64,000 bases of DNA from assembly GCA_038363925.1 (NCBI GenBank), contig JAQQWL010000012.1:496001-560000 (forward strand), written 5' to 3'. How positions within the stretch are numbered: the first letter of the stretch is position 1; every line of letters starts with the position of its first letter. Both the position numbers and the translations under genes were made by a program. Below are positions 34,064 to 45,180 of the stretch, piece after piece. The stretch is from Apiospora phragmitis. Taxonomy: Eukaryota; Ascomycota; Sordariomycetes; Amphisphaeriales; Apiosporaceae. The notes beneath the pieces are model-generated. The model did not search any database. It was not told the DNA's origin and saw only the letters and a list, made by a program, of their open reading frames with translations.

Positions 34064-35590
34064 ATGGACCCCTTCGCTGCCATCGGGTTTGTATCCTCCA
34101 TTATCACCTTCCTCGATTTCGGCGCCAAAATCGTCAAGACTGCCAAAGAGATCCATACCTCAGCGTCGGGGGCAAGCAAGGACAATGCAGATCTAAAGGA
34201 TCTCACGAAGAGTATGGAAAAGAGTATGGAAACTCTAGCGCTGGATCTCAAGCCTCCCGATGGCCCCGCCAACATGACCGCCAGCGAGAAAGCACTTGCT
34301 GAAGTCTGCACCGAGTGTGGAGGCCTGACGACAGACCTTCTAAAGGATCTCAACGACATAAAACCTCACAACTCGAACTCCAAGCACAGCAGCCTAGCAG
34401 CTACATTCCGCAACTTCAGGAATAAGAGCAAGGTGAAAGAGTTGGATTTGAAGCTAGACAAGTGTCGGGGGATGCTGCAAATCCAGCTGGGAAGACTGAC
34501 ACGGTATTTTTGAGCCCTTGGTCGCCTCTCATGGCCTTGGTGCTTATTGGAAGAAGACATGAGGTAGACCAAAGGCTCGATGATATTCTCAAGGCTGGAA
34601 ACATCCACGAATCGGAGTTACGATCCCTGCGGAGAAACACGGAGGCGCTACGCTCGGGAATCACCGTCAAGACGCTTGAACCAAGCGCGATAGAACAACT
34701 CCGGCTGCTACTGGCCCTGTCCGACGAAGCGATCGAGAAGGCTGCGCAAGCTCTGGTCCTCAAGCACCTAGAAGATAAGAATATGGATCTCAGGTTTTCC
34801 GACATACACCGAGCTCACACAAAGACGCTTTCCTGGATATACGATGGATTGGACGAATCCTTGCGTTCTACTTGGGATCCATACAGCAAGCACCGAATAT
34901 CTGAGGCTACATTTGACACAATGGCAATGGCCCGTTCTGACTACATCTCATGGTTAAATAGTCGTTTGAATAACGACAAGGCTATCTTTCACATCTGTGG
35001 GAAACCAGGAGCTGGCAAGTCTACTCTTGTGAAGTATCTGTGCACACACGAGGCAACAATGAATGGTCTGAGAGAGTGGGCGGCTGGCAAAAATCTTGTC
35101 GTATGCAAATACTGCGCCTGGCAACCTGGAATTGCCATCCAAAATACCATCAAGGCCTTTTAAGGACACTACTTTATCACATTCTTCGACAGGCCCCCGA
35201 CTTGTGCAGTGTTGCTTTCGCAAACCAGTGGCACAGCGTCAAGATGCAACACATAATTGACAGTGGCCATGATGAGGTATGAAGAGGACTCGATGCCATT
35301 ATGAAAGACAAGAAGACGGTCGATAATCGCAAGTTTTGCTTCTTCGTCGATGGCTTAGACGAGTTCCACGAAGACCGTGAGGATTTGATCCAGCTCATTC
35401 GAGGTTGGGCTGGATCTAACATCAAGCCGTGTGTTTCTAGTCGGGAATTGTTTGTTTTCCAGGTAAAGTTGGAGCTTTGCCTAAGCTTAGGCTGCAAGAT
35501 ATCAACCGTTGAGACATCGCACTTCGCATCAAAAGGATGGATTGGAAACCATCGAGGAGCTTGAGTGTAGAGAAGATAAAGACAAGATGT
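34064..35590 (+). pseudogene. STAND/NLR-type gene remnant 2 (N-terminal domain, P-loop NACHT, truncated)
   Basis: Start MDPFAAIGFVSSIITFLDFG at 34064, the typical opening of the fungal STAND N-terminal domain, continuing SASGASKDNADLKDLTKSM. Exon 1 ends at 34503 (GTATTT) and rejoins in phase at 34557 (RHEVDQRLDDILKAGN..HESELRSL). NACHT follows: ICGKPGAGKSTLVKYLCTH (Walker A). Lesions: one base short near 35155 (TIKAF then stop; the next frame reads GLLRTLLYHILRQAPD), TGA at 35279-35281, then FCFFVDGLDEFHED (Walker B) and NIKPCVSSRELF, and a further frame break near 35460. The gene ends at the edge of element X (35591), so the winged helix and sensor are gone. Family role: ligand-triggered immune-type or incompatibility cell death. 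Confidence 0.83.
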
Positions 35591-36256
35591 CAAGGCTGTC
35601 AATATACTAACCACACTAACCAACTGGTATTAGTTAATTATATAGTCATGACTAGCCGGTTAATTAATATTTTAAAGTATTTAAAGACTTATAGTTTAAT
35701 TAATTAATAATTAATTAATATATATTATTTAATAATAGTTTTTTAATATTAAATTATTTATTTTAATTTTTAATTTTATTATTATAATTATATTATAATA
35801 TATATTACCTCATTATTTATTTTATTTAATATTATATTATTTATTATTATTTTATTTATTATTATATTATCTTATAAGCTTTAATTAATAACGGTTTTAA
35901 ATTACAACGTTTATAATTTAATAACGGTCGAAGGTTTAATTTAATTAACTTAATAATAATATTTATTAAATATAAATAAAGTTATAATATTATATTTTAA
36001 TAAAAGGCGGCTTTTAATTTAATTTACCGGTTAATATAAAATAATAACATTAAAAATTATCACGATATATAATTAAATTTAATAAAAAAAGCTTTATATT
36101 AACCTAATACACTTAAACCACTAGGTGGCTTACCAAGGCAATCTCTTGGTTAATTAGTGTAATACACCAAAAAGCTTTTGGTTGGTGGCTCACCAAGGCT
36201 GTATGGTTGGTTGGTTGCCACTCATGGTGGTTTCGGTTGGTGCATTGACAGCCTTG
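35591..36256. mobile_element. Element X, right copy: MITE-like repeat with inverted ends
   Basis: 666 bp beginning CAAGGCTGTCAATATACTAA and ending with the inverse of CAAGGCTGTCAATGCACCAA. The ends differ by TA/CA- and T/C-type transitions as in RIP. The left three quarters is extremely AT-rich, while the right 150 bp (36110-36256) is normal and rich in ggttgg and ccaaggc motifs. No coding potential, so probably a non-autonomous DNA element; a clean target duplication was not identified. It truncates STAND remnant 2. Confidence 0.65.
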
Positions 36257-36989
36257 GCACCGAGCCACTAATAAGCGCGGCAACTGGGGCATCCTGGTGC
36301 TTTGTATTCGCCAGTACATTCGGATAGCCGGAAGAGCCCAGTTGCGGCTCAAGCCACAGTAACTATTCTACATTGAATAACAATTCCACCTTTACTCTGG
36401 CGGCACCGACTGTTTATCTTGCCGTTATACGAAACGCTCCTGGCGAAGCCACATTGATACTATAAATAGAGCACGCTAGAATGAACGGTGTGGCTTAGCA
36501 ACTAGATTAGCTTACTACAACGTTCAATCATACTACTTGCATTAGGCCGGCAATCTACCAGCTCTAGCAGGCCTGAGAAAAATTAGCCCGAATAGCTTAG
36601 CTATAACGGCTAATACACGACGATTACTACACTTTCACCTCGATATGGATCATGAGCTTCGGCTTCTAGACGCATGGGTCATTAGTTTATAGAGGGGCTA
36701 GGCACCTGCCTTGTCGTCCCCGGCAGGCCTCGAAGAGTTTCCCTTCGGGTCCATGTACCTCCCCCGCCAATGACAGTGCATGGTTGAAGAGGAGCTAGTA
36801 CGAACAGGCGTTAGTACAACGCTACCATATCATGCCAGTAGGGAAGGGATCATCATTCTTCCAAGTCTCTCCAGTCCAACTCTACCTCACGTCCCTCTCA
36901 TGCTCAACATGCTCACCTAAGATCTCAAACTCCCAAGATTCTGGATTCGCAATATCCCCACGAAGAAGATCTCAAAAAATCCTGCTGTT
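36257..36989. other. Intergenic region
   Basis: Normal composition resumes. No gene seen; presumably the promoter and leader of the downstream hydrolase, with a pyrimidine-rich stretch at 36840-36960. Confidence 0.4.
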
Positions 36990-37826
36990 ATGGGTCCTAC
37001 CATCGTCATTTGTTCTGGTGCGTGGCCACTAGAGTCATTCTTCCAACCTCTCATCCAAGCTTTCAAAGCTATTGGCCAGGATGCGATATGCAAGGTCCCC
37101 CAGAGCTATCCAGCCGCTGATCCCGACAATCCACCTGAGCACAATTACGATAGTGTCTTTCTTCGCACTCACGTCCTGAACCCGCTCCTGGAAGAAGGAA
37201 AAGGCATTGTCATATTCATGCATTCTTATGGGGGTGTGTACGGGCCCGAGTCTTTGGAGGGCACCAGCAAGAAGGAAAGAGCGTCGAAGGGGTTGCAAGG
37301 TGGCGTAGTTGCTGTCATTTTTGCCGCCGCCCACATCGCCTTCAAGGGGGTTAGTGCCATTGACGCCATGGGACTCGATCCTGACAACCTTCCGGACTAC
37401 TTGGAACACGATGTGCGTAAACCCCGAGCGAAGACACGACTACATGCTCACGTGAGACCAAAGCTATCCACGGACCTTGTGGGATTAAAGAAGGCCGCCT
37501 CCAAAGCCATGCTATTCCATGACCTCCCAGATGAGGAGGCCGACAGGCTAGCAGGCCTACTTCCTAAGCAACCGTTTACCTGCTTCTCTACGCCCGTACA
37601 ATGGGAACCTTACCGGGATCTCAACTTCCAAGGACTTCTGGGGTATATCCACACAGAGGCAGACAGAATACTACCGCTGGAGAGGCAGAAACATTACGTC
37701 GAGATTGCGGGGATCGAACACACCTACATGATGGAGAATATGTCACATTCTCCGCATCATGAGCAGCCTGGCCTGCTGGCCAAGGTTGTTGTGGACATGA
37801 TGAAGACAATCTATGAGCGGAAATGA
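36990..37826 (+). CDS. Alpha/beta hydrolase, small esterase type
   Basis: Single exon, 278 residues, intact. Start MGPTIVICSGAWPLESFFQP at 36990 opens directly with the first strand and oxyanion loop of the fold. The nucleophile elbow is VIFMHSYGGVYGPE (H-S-Y-G-G, a known variant of G-x-S-x-G). The acid is likely in GYIHTEADRILPLERQ and the histidine in EIAGIEHTYMMENMSHSP. The lid region (KKAASKAMLFHDLPDEEADR) is characteristic of the fungal esterase group related to plant methyl-salicylate esterases. Substrate unknown. No neighbour suggests a pathway. A 14-base overlap with an upstream frame is chance. Confidence 0.83.
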   Translation: MGPTIVICSGAWPLESFFQPLIQAFKAIGQDAICKVPQSYPAADPDNPPEHNYDSVFLRTHVLNPLLEEGKGIVIFMHSYGGVYGPESLEGTSKKERASKGLQGGVVAVIFAAAHIAFKGVSAIDAMGLDPDNLPDYLEHDVRKPRAKTRLHAHVRPKLSTDLVGLKKAASKAMLFHDLPDEEADRLAGLLPKQPFTCFSTPVQWEPYRDLNFQGLLGYIHTEADRILPLERQKHYVEIAGIEHTYMMENMSHSPHHEQPGLLAKVVVDMMKTIYERK

Positions 37827-38101
37827 AGACGGGAACGAAGAGCCAATGTTTCGGATCGACCTGATCAAAATTTATAGATATGGCTTAGGCACAGTCCCAA
37901 TCCGTCATGCATCATGGATAGGATGGTGAGATGCTGGTAGAATCACCTCAGTGGGTAGAGGAATCACGGTAAACATTCCGTTATATGCCCATGCAGATAA
38001 TCTATTCTAATGAAGGTTAGTCAGTTGCCAGGCAACCTTAGCATGCAGAACCGAAACGCTTACAGGTAAGTAGAGTTTCATAAGACCATGTCCATTGTGA
38101 A

Positions 38102-39355
38102 CTACAGGTTGGCTTCCACGCCGACTCCTGCTTTGCTGACCAGTGATTTCATCTTATCTACAAATCTGCAAAAAGAATTAGCCAGACCGCCGGGCACGTA
38201 AGGTTTGCGTACTCACATTCCGCGAAACCTCTTGTCTTTGAAGTACATGATAGACAGGAGAGCATAGTACTTCATGGAATACACATGATTTCGCCCGTCA
38301 AAATCCACCGTAGGTTCTGACATGCGCACGTGTTGGAAATACTCGCGGATGGCGGCTGGGCCGAGCTTGTACCTCGGGTTCCGACAGATGCCTAGGTCAG
38401 CTGCTCACCCGGCAATTCATCAGTATCTCATAGTCTCCAAGGGGGGTTCATTTGGAAACATAGACTGTACCTTCGTTATGGCCCCAGTAAGCGCAAGAGT
38501 CAAACATGATCAGCTCGTCCGTAGCGATCGCAGGCTTGATGTTTCCGGGCCAGAGATCAGAGTGGATCAGACACGGCTGGATGGTTCTTCCATCAGACTC
38601 CAGGGGTCCAAGAAACCTGGGATCACCTGAGTCAGGAAAGCCTCTTTCAGCTGTGTCACCTCATCGTCTGACCCATGTAAGAGTTCGTCCTGTTCAAAGA
38701 GGCTCTCCATGTGCTGCGCCCAGAAGGCCTGCCATGACATGTTCCACGTGTTGTTGACTGGCACATTGGCCAGGTGGGTGGTCACATGGAAACCAAAGTG
38801 GCCGGTAGGTGATTTACCCATACTGTTGAGGTGTAGTTGGGAGACAGTGGCGGCCCAGTCCTGTGCTGTCGGAACGTCGTCATACATCTCAACAAAACCA
38901 CAAATGTAAAAATGCGTGTCTAGATCATCCTGATACGTCCCCCAGCCCACGGGACGAGGAGACTGCTCCGGGAAAACGCTGTACAGGGCCTGTTCGGCTT
39001 CGAAGGTCCCGTTCATCATGCGCTTCCCAGTATCCCCAGACGCGCCCTAGCCTCCAATCAGTATTTTCTATCCCCGTAAAGGGGGAAAAGCTCACGGCCA
39101 ACCTTTTTGAAGAAAGAGGCGGCCGAGCCATTCTCAAGTCGAACTTCAATCTTGACCGTCCCAACCCAAAGGCTCTGCCCTGATGGAGTTACTGACAGTA
39201 CTGTGCATCCTTTTGGGAGCTCTAATGGGATACGTCAAAAGGATATGATCTGGCTGGTCAAGTTGAACGTAGGTGAGCATACTTTCGACTACTGCCTCGT
39301 CTAGGCGGACATTCTTTCCAATTGGGTCGGCTTGCTTTGGTCTTCGCTTCTCCAT
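38102..39355 (-). CDS. Fructosamine-3-kinase-like protein (ketosamine kinase family), one frameshift
   Basis: Five exons (39283-39355, 39103-39221, 38471-39046, 38217-38400, 38102-38165) give 1016 nt, one short of 339 codons. The missing base is in the C run read at 38603-38606: as written PGFLDPWSLMEEPSS stops, with one more C it reads LESDGRTIQPCLIHSDLWPG. Family marks: VTPSGQSLWVGTVKIE, RMMNGTFEAEQALY, GKSPTGHFGFHVTTHL, the catalytic HSDLWPGNIKP and metal-binding MFDSCAYWGHNEADLGI, then KYYALLSIMYFKDKRF. These kinases phosphorylate sugar-amine adducts on proteins, leading to deglycation. The 3' splice structure was supported by exact phase at each join. Confidence 0.85.
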
Positions 39356-40015
39356 GATTGGCACTTGGTGTCACTCGTCTTATGTGGAATCCTCGCAGTT
39401 TGGGTAACGGAAGGCGTAGTAATGTGGGAATCATGGAGATATATATTCCGCTCCCCCTCTGAACAAGACCCATTTCGGCGGGCTGTCTGTTTGGGGCCCC
39501 CTCGGCCTGGGATGATAATGACTGGGGGCGGGCTGCCCGTGTGTCGCCGTAAGCGCCGACCACTCACTTTTCACGCACACATGGACTAATCGTAACCGAT
39601 GAGGATAGATAAGCGTGCAGCGGACCGTGATGATCTTTGCCTTAGCAGCCTACCCGGGCGCCCGGCTTATCTTTGATACGACCCAAGGCAGGACTTGGCC
39701 AACGCCCCTGCAATGCGCCTCATTACCAAAGTCTCGGAAAATGATTTCTGGTGAGATGGACTCACTTCGCACACTCAAAGCAAAGTTCAAAGTCCGAAGT
39801 ATGTGATAATTGCACCCGTAACGTCAGTAAGTTGGCAGTAATCTTATTATTCAATGTCCGGGATATCACATCTTGTCAGTTACTGATAGGCACTGTCGTG
39901 CATATAGCCGCCACCTCCAGGTGTTGGCCCCGCTCCAAGCCGATCGTCGTCACTGTGTTTTCATTCAGAGTCGGCTACGCCGCCTGAGCAGTCCGTCGCC
40001 GAAAACCCCAACCTC
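39356..40015. other. Divergent intergenic region
   Basis: Lies between the kinase (-) and the STAND gene (+). No conserved ORF. The first exon of the STAND gene probably begins in its last 100-150 bases, but no in-frame ATG could be fixed. Confidence 0.35.
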
Positions 40016-43000
40016 AGGTGTTGACGTCAAGGGCCCTATCGGTCTAAATTTGCTTCATGAGCCATCAGAACCGAGAATCGACTTCGTATTAGTAAGCTGA
40101 AAGATTCCTAGAGCCCAACAACGCATCGACTCGAGACTGACCAATATCGTCAGGTACATGGGCTCGGTGGCGGCTCCAAGAAAACATGGAGTTCCTCACC
40201 TGAACCGGCTATGTTCTGGCCCCAAGAGTGGCTTCCTAGCGAAACTGGTTTCAAGCACGTTCGACTGCATAGCTATGGGTATAACTCGGAGTGGACAAGT
40301 AAAAGAGAAAGCCGCTTGACGGTACACGACTTTGGTCAGGCCTTGTTGGCAGACTTGCACAATTCGCCATGTCTACGCAAAACTAGCGATGTAAGTTCAT
40401 CAAGTGAAGACACGAGTTAAAGAGATACTCATTTCAGAAAACCCAGACACCTATCATTCTCGTTGCTCACAGCATGGGCGGTCTCGTGGCTAAAAAGGTA
40501 AGTGTATCAACATCCAACGGCAACACGTGTTTGAGCTCACTAGGGGGTAACTAGGCGTACTTGTTGGCTACTCGGGATCCGACATACCAGGCTATTGCTG
40601 ATCGAATCCACACGATGTTCTTTCTTGGAACACCTCATCGCGGTGCGGACTCGGCACAAATGGCAAAGCTGCTCATTTCCTCGGCCTCTATGGGTGCGAA
40701 AGCTTTTGTTGATGATCTCCTTCCAGGGTCTGGAACTCTAGACGTGAGTATCTAGATGTTTGGCAAACTCTTCAGGTTCGTATACTTTGGCACCGCTGAA
40801 TAGCAAATCAATGACGAGTTTCGACACGTTTGCGACTCGCTGCATCTATGGTCATTCTTTGAAAGTATGCCGACCGATTTCGGCGTTAAGACCTCATTTG
40901 TTGTGGACAAAGACTCGGCTATTCTTGGCAAGTCAGCACCTGCTTGTGCATTCCTGAAGAATATATGCGCTAACGCTTCAGGATGAAAGGGCTTCCCCGA
41001 GAGCATACACAGTATCTCCAAGCTGATCATCGTCGTATCTGTAAGTTTGACAGTCTGATCGACCCAAACTATCTGATCTTGATACGATCTTTCGCTGCCA
41101 CCATCGGAGACATTGAAGCAGACGGTAAGGCAAACCCTGAGGCATTACCATCTTAGATTCTGACCATTGCACAGGCAACTTCCAGATGAGGGAGAGGCAC
41201 AAAGCTCAGATGAAGGCAATTTCCTCATTGACAGGGGTGGATCAGAGGCAGGACGCTGATCTACTTGTTACAAACGAGAAGCAACACCATGGCTCTTGCC
41301 AGTGGTTGACAACTACTGCGACTTTCCAAGACTGGCTGACGGTTGATACTACCGCCACCTTTACTGACCCCTTTTCAACCGATCAAGTGGAACCTACGCC
41401 CAGACTGTTCTGGCTTAATGGGCGACCGGGTACTGGCAAGTCAGTGGCGGCTGGTCATGTCATCAAATACGCGGAAGCTTGCAACTTCGACTGCAGTTTC
41501 TATTTCTTCAAGCATAACGACAAAGCTCGCTCCAACCTTCCCAGCCTCCTCCGATCGTTGGTATTCCAGATGGCACAACACAGCCTCGATGTTCGACATC
41601 TGCTTGAGGTCATGATTTCTGACGAGGAAACCATTAACATGGATGACTATCATGCAATTTGGAGCAAGCTTTTCGTCAACAAGCAACACGCCAGGTTCTC
41701 TGAGATCCATACCGGAAACCAAGGCTCCTTGGCAGATATCGAGCTCTTCATCAAAGCAAGATGTCCTCAGAGCAGCGATACTTCATCGTACCAGGACCTG
41801 ATAACACGTATTCTTTCGAAGTCCAACGGCATCTTTCTCTGGGCGTCTCTGACAGTTAATCGCCTAGAGGAGATATACAGTCTGGAGGATATGCAAGAGG
41901 TTCTCGGCCAAATACCTGCCGAGATGAACGAGTTTATCGCGCATCCTCACATCCGTTGCTCGGTCGCCAAGCTACGAGATAGTGAAAATGCATCCTCAAA
42001 TGGGTCGTGTGCTCGCCCACACTGCTTACCTTCTCCGAGGTGCAAGAAGCTGTCCGATTGGATGTTGGACGAACATTGACTACTACATCGGCTCAACTGG
42101 AGGCAGTGTGTGGACATCTTGTGTCGATTGACAAGGATTCAAGAGTGTTTGTCGCACACCAGACTCTATCAACATTCTTGGCACATGAGAGAACAGAGTT
42201 TTGGATTGACAGATCTCTGGCGCACGCTCGGGTTGCAGATATCTGTCTTGGTGTTCTGTGTGGAAAAGAACTCGCGCCACCGCGTAGCAAGCGTATTGAT
42301 CACCATGGAGCCCCAGGCACGCCTCTTTTCAATTATGCGAGAGCCCACTTTGCCTTCCATCTCCTCCATTGCTCTGCATCGGTTGAATCATCACTGCAAC
42401 TGTTATGCAAGTTCATTCTGACGAACAGCCCGACGTGGATCGAGAAGACGGCGGCAAGAGGTGACCTGTACACTTTACGCCAGACTGCCCTCCGGCTGAA
42501 AGTCTATCTTAGTCGTCTGGCAAAGTACCACTCTCCCTTGAGCCCGGAGGTACAGACTATTGAGCGTTGGAGCACTTATCTCACGCACATCATAGCAGCA
42601 TTTGGGCACAACTTGCTGACCTCTCCATCGTCTATCCACTTTCTTATACCCTATTTGTGTCCCAATCGGTCTCTTACCAAGAAGACTTTTATCAAGTCTA
42701 GTAAGAAACTCAGAATAACAGGACCTACCAAGGATGACTGGGACGACAGGTTGACTTGTTACATGTTTCCGGAAACAGCTTCTGCGATAGTGTGCTGCGA
42801 CAAATCCATTGCCATTAGTATCGCGAGTATGATACATGTGTACAATAGTAGCACCTTCAATCTGGTCGCTACCATGAACCACGACAAGAAAGTGCGCCTG
42901 CTTGCTTTCGACCATATGTCATCGATATTGGCATCATGCAGCGCGAGGAAGCTGACGCTTTGGAAAGCTGGCCGGGCCCTGAGAAAACATGGACGAGCCT

Positions 43001-44771
43001 CTGGCCCCGCTCCATCGACTTCACTGCCAGTAGCATGACGTTCAGTGCGGATGCTAAGCAACTGGTTCTCAGCGATGCTCAGGGATGCACGCTCAGTTGG
43101 CACCAAATAAGCGATGGCGATCAGGTCCATGTTGCTACTCTTCGTTCCCTGTCGGATTCAGAGTCGTCCGACGATGGAGATTTCGGTTCAGCTCGGTGGA
43201 TACCTTCCGAGAAGATCCGTCTTGACCCTGCCCAGAAGCTGGCAGCAGTATCTTACCGCAATGCGTCGATATCGATTTGGGATATTGATTTACCAGAGAA
43301 GCTGGGAGATTTTGAGAGAGAAGGGTTCGAGGACGTGTACAGCACACCCCAGGCCCTCGACATGATATTCAATCCCATCCCCGAAGTCGAACTTCTGGCC
43401 ATATCATACAAGGATGGTGACCTGATCACCTGCAACCCATGGAACCTAGACCAGGTTGGCCACCATCATCTCCAAGCTTCCTTAAGCGTTCTATCGACTA
43501 CTTCAGATGGTTAAATACTTGCTGGAGGCGATGAAGATGGCGCTGTGTATCTCTTTCTTTTTGAAACGCTTCAGCCTATCTACCGGATCGAGCGACCCGA
43601 GACACAAATGAGGATACAAGAACTTGTCTTTTCGGCAGACAATCTCCGTTTCTTAGACATCCGAGGGCAATGCTGTAACATATGGGAACCGTTCATTCTC
43701 GTACCAAAGGAAGGCTCAGACGACAGCTCTTCGGAGCCTTTTAGCGAAGCTCCGACATTACGAGAAACGTCGGGCACATCTGCATACACTTTCCAGTGGG
43801 GAGAATCCATCACTTCCATGGTCTCCACAGCGAATGGAGAATACATGTTTGCAGGCCGGCAAGATGGAGCCATTGATATATGTGAGGTCAGAACAGGGAA
43901 GACTTTGGACCAACTGCGAATTCATGACCGCTTCTCCGACATAACTACCATGGACTGGAACGACCAAGAGAAAATGCTCCTTAGTGCGGAGATCAGCGGC
44001 CGCTGTATCCTGTCTCGAATCACTCTCCCAAGCCGGAATGGGCGGGCACACGCAGAAGTTTTGACAGACCATCGAGAGCACACTGCAGTCAGGAATGCAG
44101 TCATAAGTGCGGATGGGCTTTCGTTCCTGGTAATCACGGGTACTCAGGCCAAAGTGGTTGCTCTCGATGCTTCGACCCGAGGAGTAATACAACTGTCAGC
44201 CTCTCCCTATCAGTATCTGGGCCAGATGAATCCTGGATCACATTGGACATTCGTGGATGAGAAAGCTATCTATTTATTTGAAAGCCAGACCCTAGCAGGG
44301 GTAGCGACCTATCCACTGATACGCAATGGTTCGGTGGACATCGAGAAAGGAGATGAGAGCCAATGGATAGTCAAAAAGGACTCCAACATGCTGATGAATA
44401 TCCTGAGAGGCTCTCGCGCGACAGAGATTGAGGTGTTCGACTGGGCGGGCGTCACTGAGGAGAGCCAAGCCCAGTCCGGTGCGACATCCCACATGATCAG
44501 TCTGCCGGCTTCAAAGTGCATCATCGGCATGCTGAAGTCGTCCCTTTACTTCATGGACCTATCTGGTTGGGTTTGCTCGGTAAACCTCAAGAATGTTAAT
44601 ACCGCCGGGACCTACTCGCGTCATTTTTTCGTGCCCCTGACTTGGCATACGGGGACGAGTCCTAGTATGACGGTCATATCAAAGACCACAGTTGCATTTG
44701 CACGGGGCGAGGACGTCGTTCTGTTTCACGGGTTCCTTGAGTTTGAGGAGAAAGTTGCTTTGGGCAAATGA
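40016..44771 (+). CDS. Three-part STAND protein: alpha/beta hydrolase - NACHT - WD40-like propeller (frame-damaged)
   Basis: Exons at about 40016-40091, 40154-40390, 40438-40497, 40555-40743, 40804-40927, 40982-41124 and 41175 onward give an N-terminal lipase-like domain: GPIGLNLLHEPSEPRIDFVL, HGLGGGSKKTW, MFWPQEWLP, HSYGYNSEW, nucleophile VAHSMGGLVAKK, FFLGTPHRGADS. NACHT then starts with RLFWLNGRPGTGKSVAAGHV (Walker A). After AIWSKLFVNKQ the text passes straight to HARFSEIHTGN; the Walker B/sensor segment expected there is absent. Later: SNGIFLWASLTVNRLEEIY, then SVCPTLLTF-type winged helix. From about 42750 to 44771 low-similarity propeller blades follow (VLSDAQGCTLSWHQISDGD, MFAGRQDGAIDICEVRTGKT). 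Frame problems: intron phase at 40928-40981, A run 41985-41988, near 42970, and TAA at 43512-43514 in an otherwise continuous frame. The start is unresolved. Confidence 0.78.
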
Positions 44772-45180
44772 GTGTCTGGGGATGAATTTGAACGGGATCA
44801 TAGAATGAAAAGCGAATTGAGAACTTCCAGTTACTGTGTGTGGGCAAATCTGCAAATGACTGCGTAGACACGTAGATGAACGGCCCTTGGTATTGCGTTA
44901 CAAGTATCCCCCCCCCCCCAGCTTGATGGACGGTCTAGATTGCCAAACAGTGTTATGCACACCCGGAAGCGGAATGAGAGACAGGAATGGCGGTTGGCCA
45001 GGGGCTTCACTGTACCCCGCACCGCCCACGAGCGCATGTTGGATCTGCCAGCCAACTGCAGTGTTGAATTCTTACCAATCTCTGCGAGAAGTTCCAAATT
45101 GTCTCTGTCTGTAATTCTTTTTTCTCATATTATGGTTGTTACTCTTATACATTCGAATTCCACCCTTAATCTTCTGTTCA
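44772..45180. other. Intergenic region with a C homopolymer
   Basis: Leader/promoter of the second MFS gene. A run of ten or more C lies at about 44909-44919. No gene seen. Confidence 0.45.
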
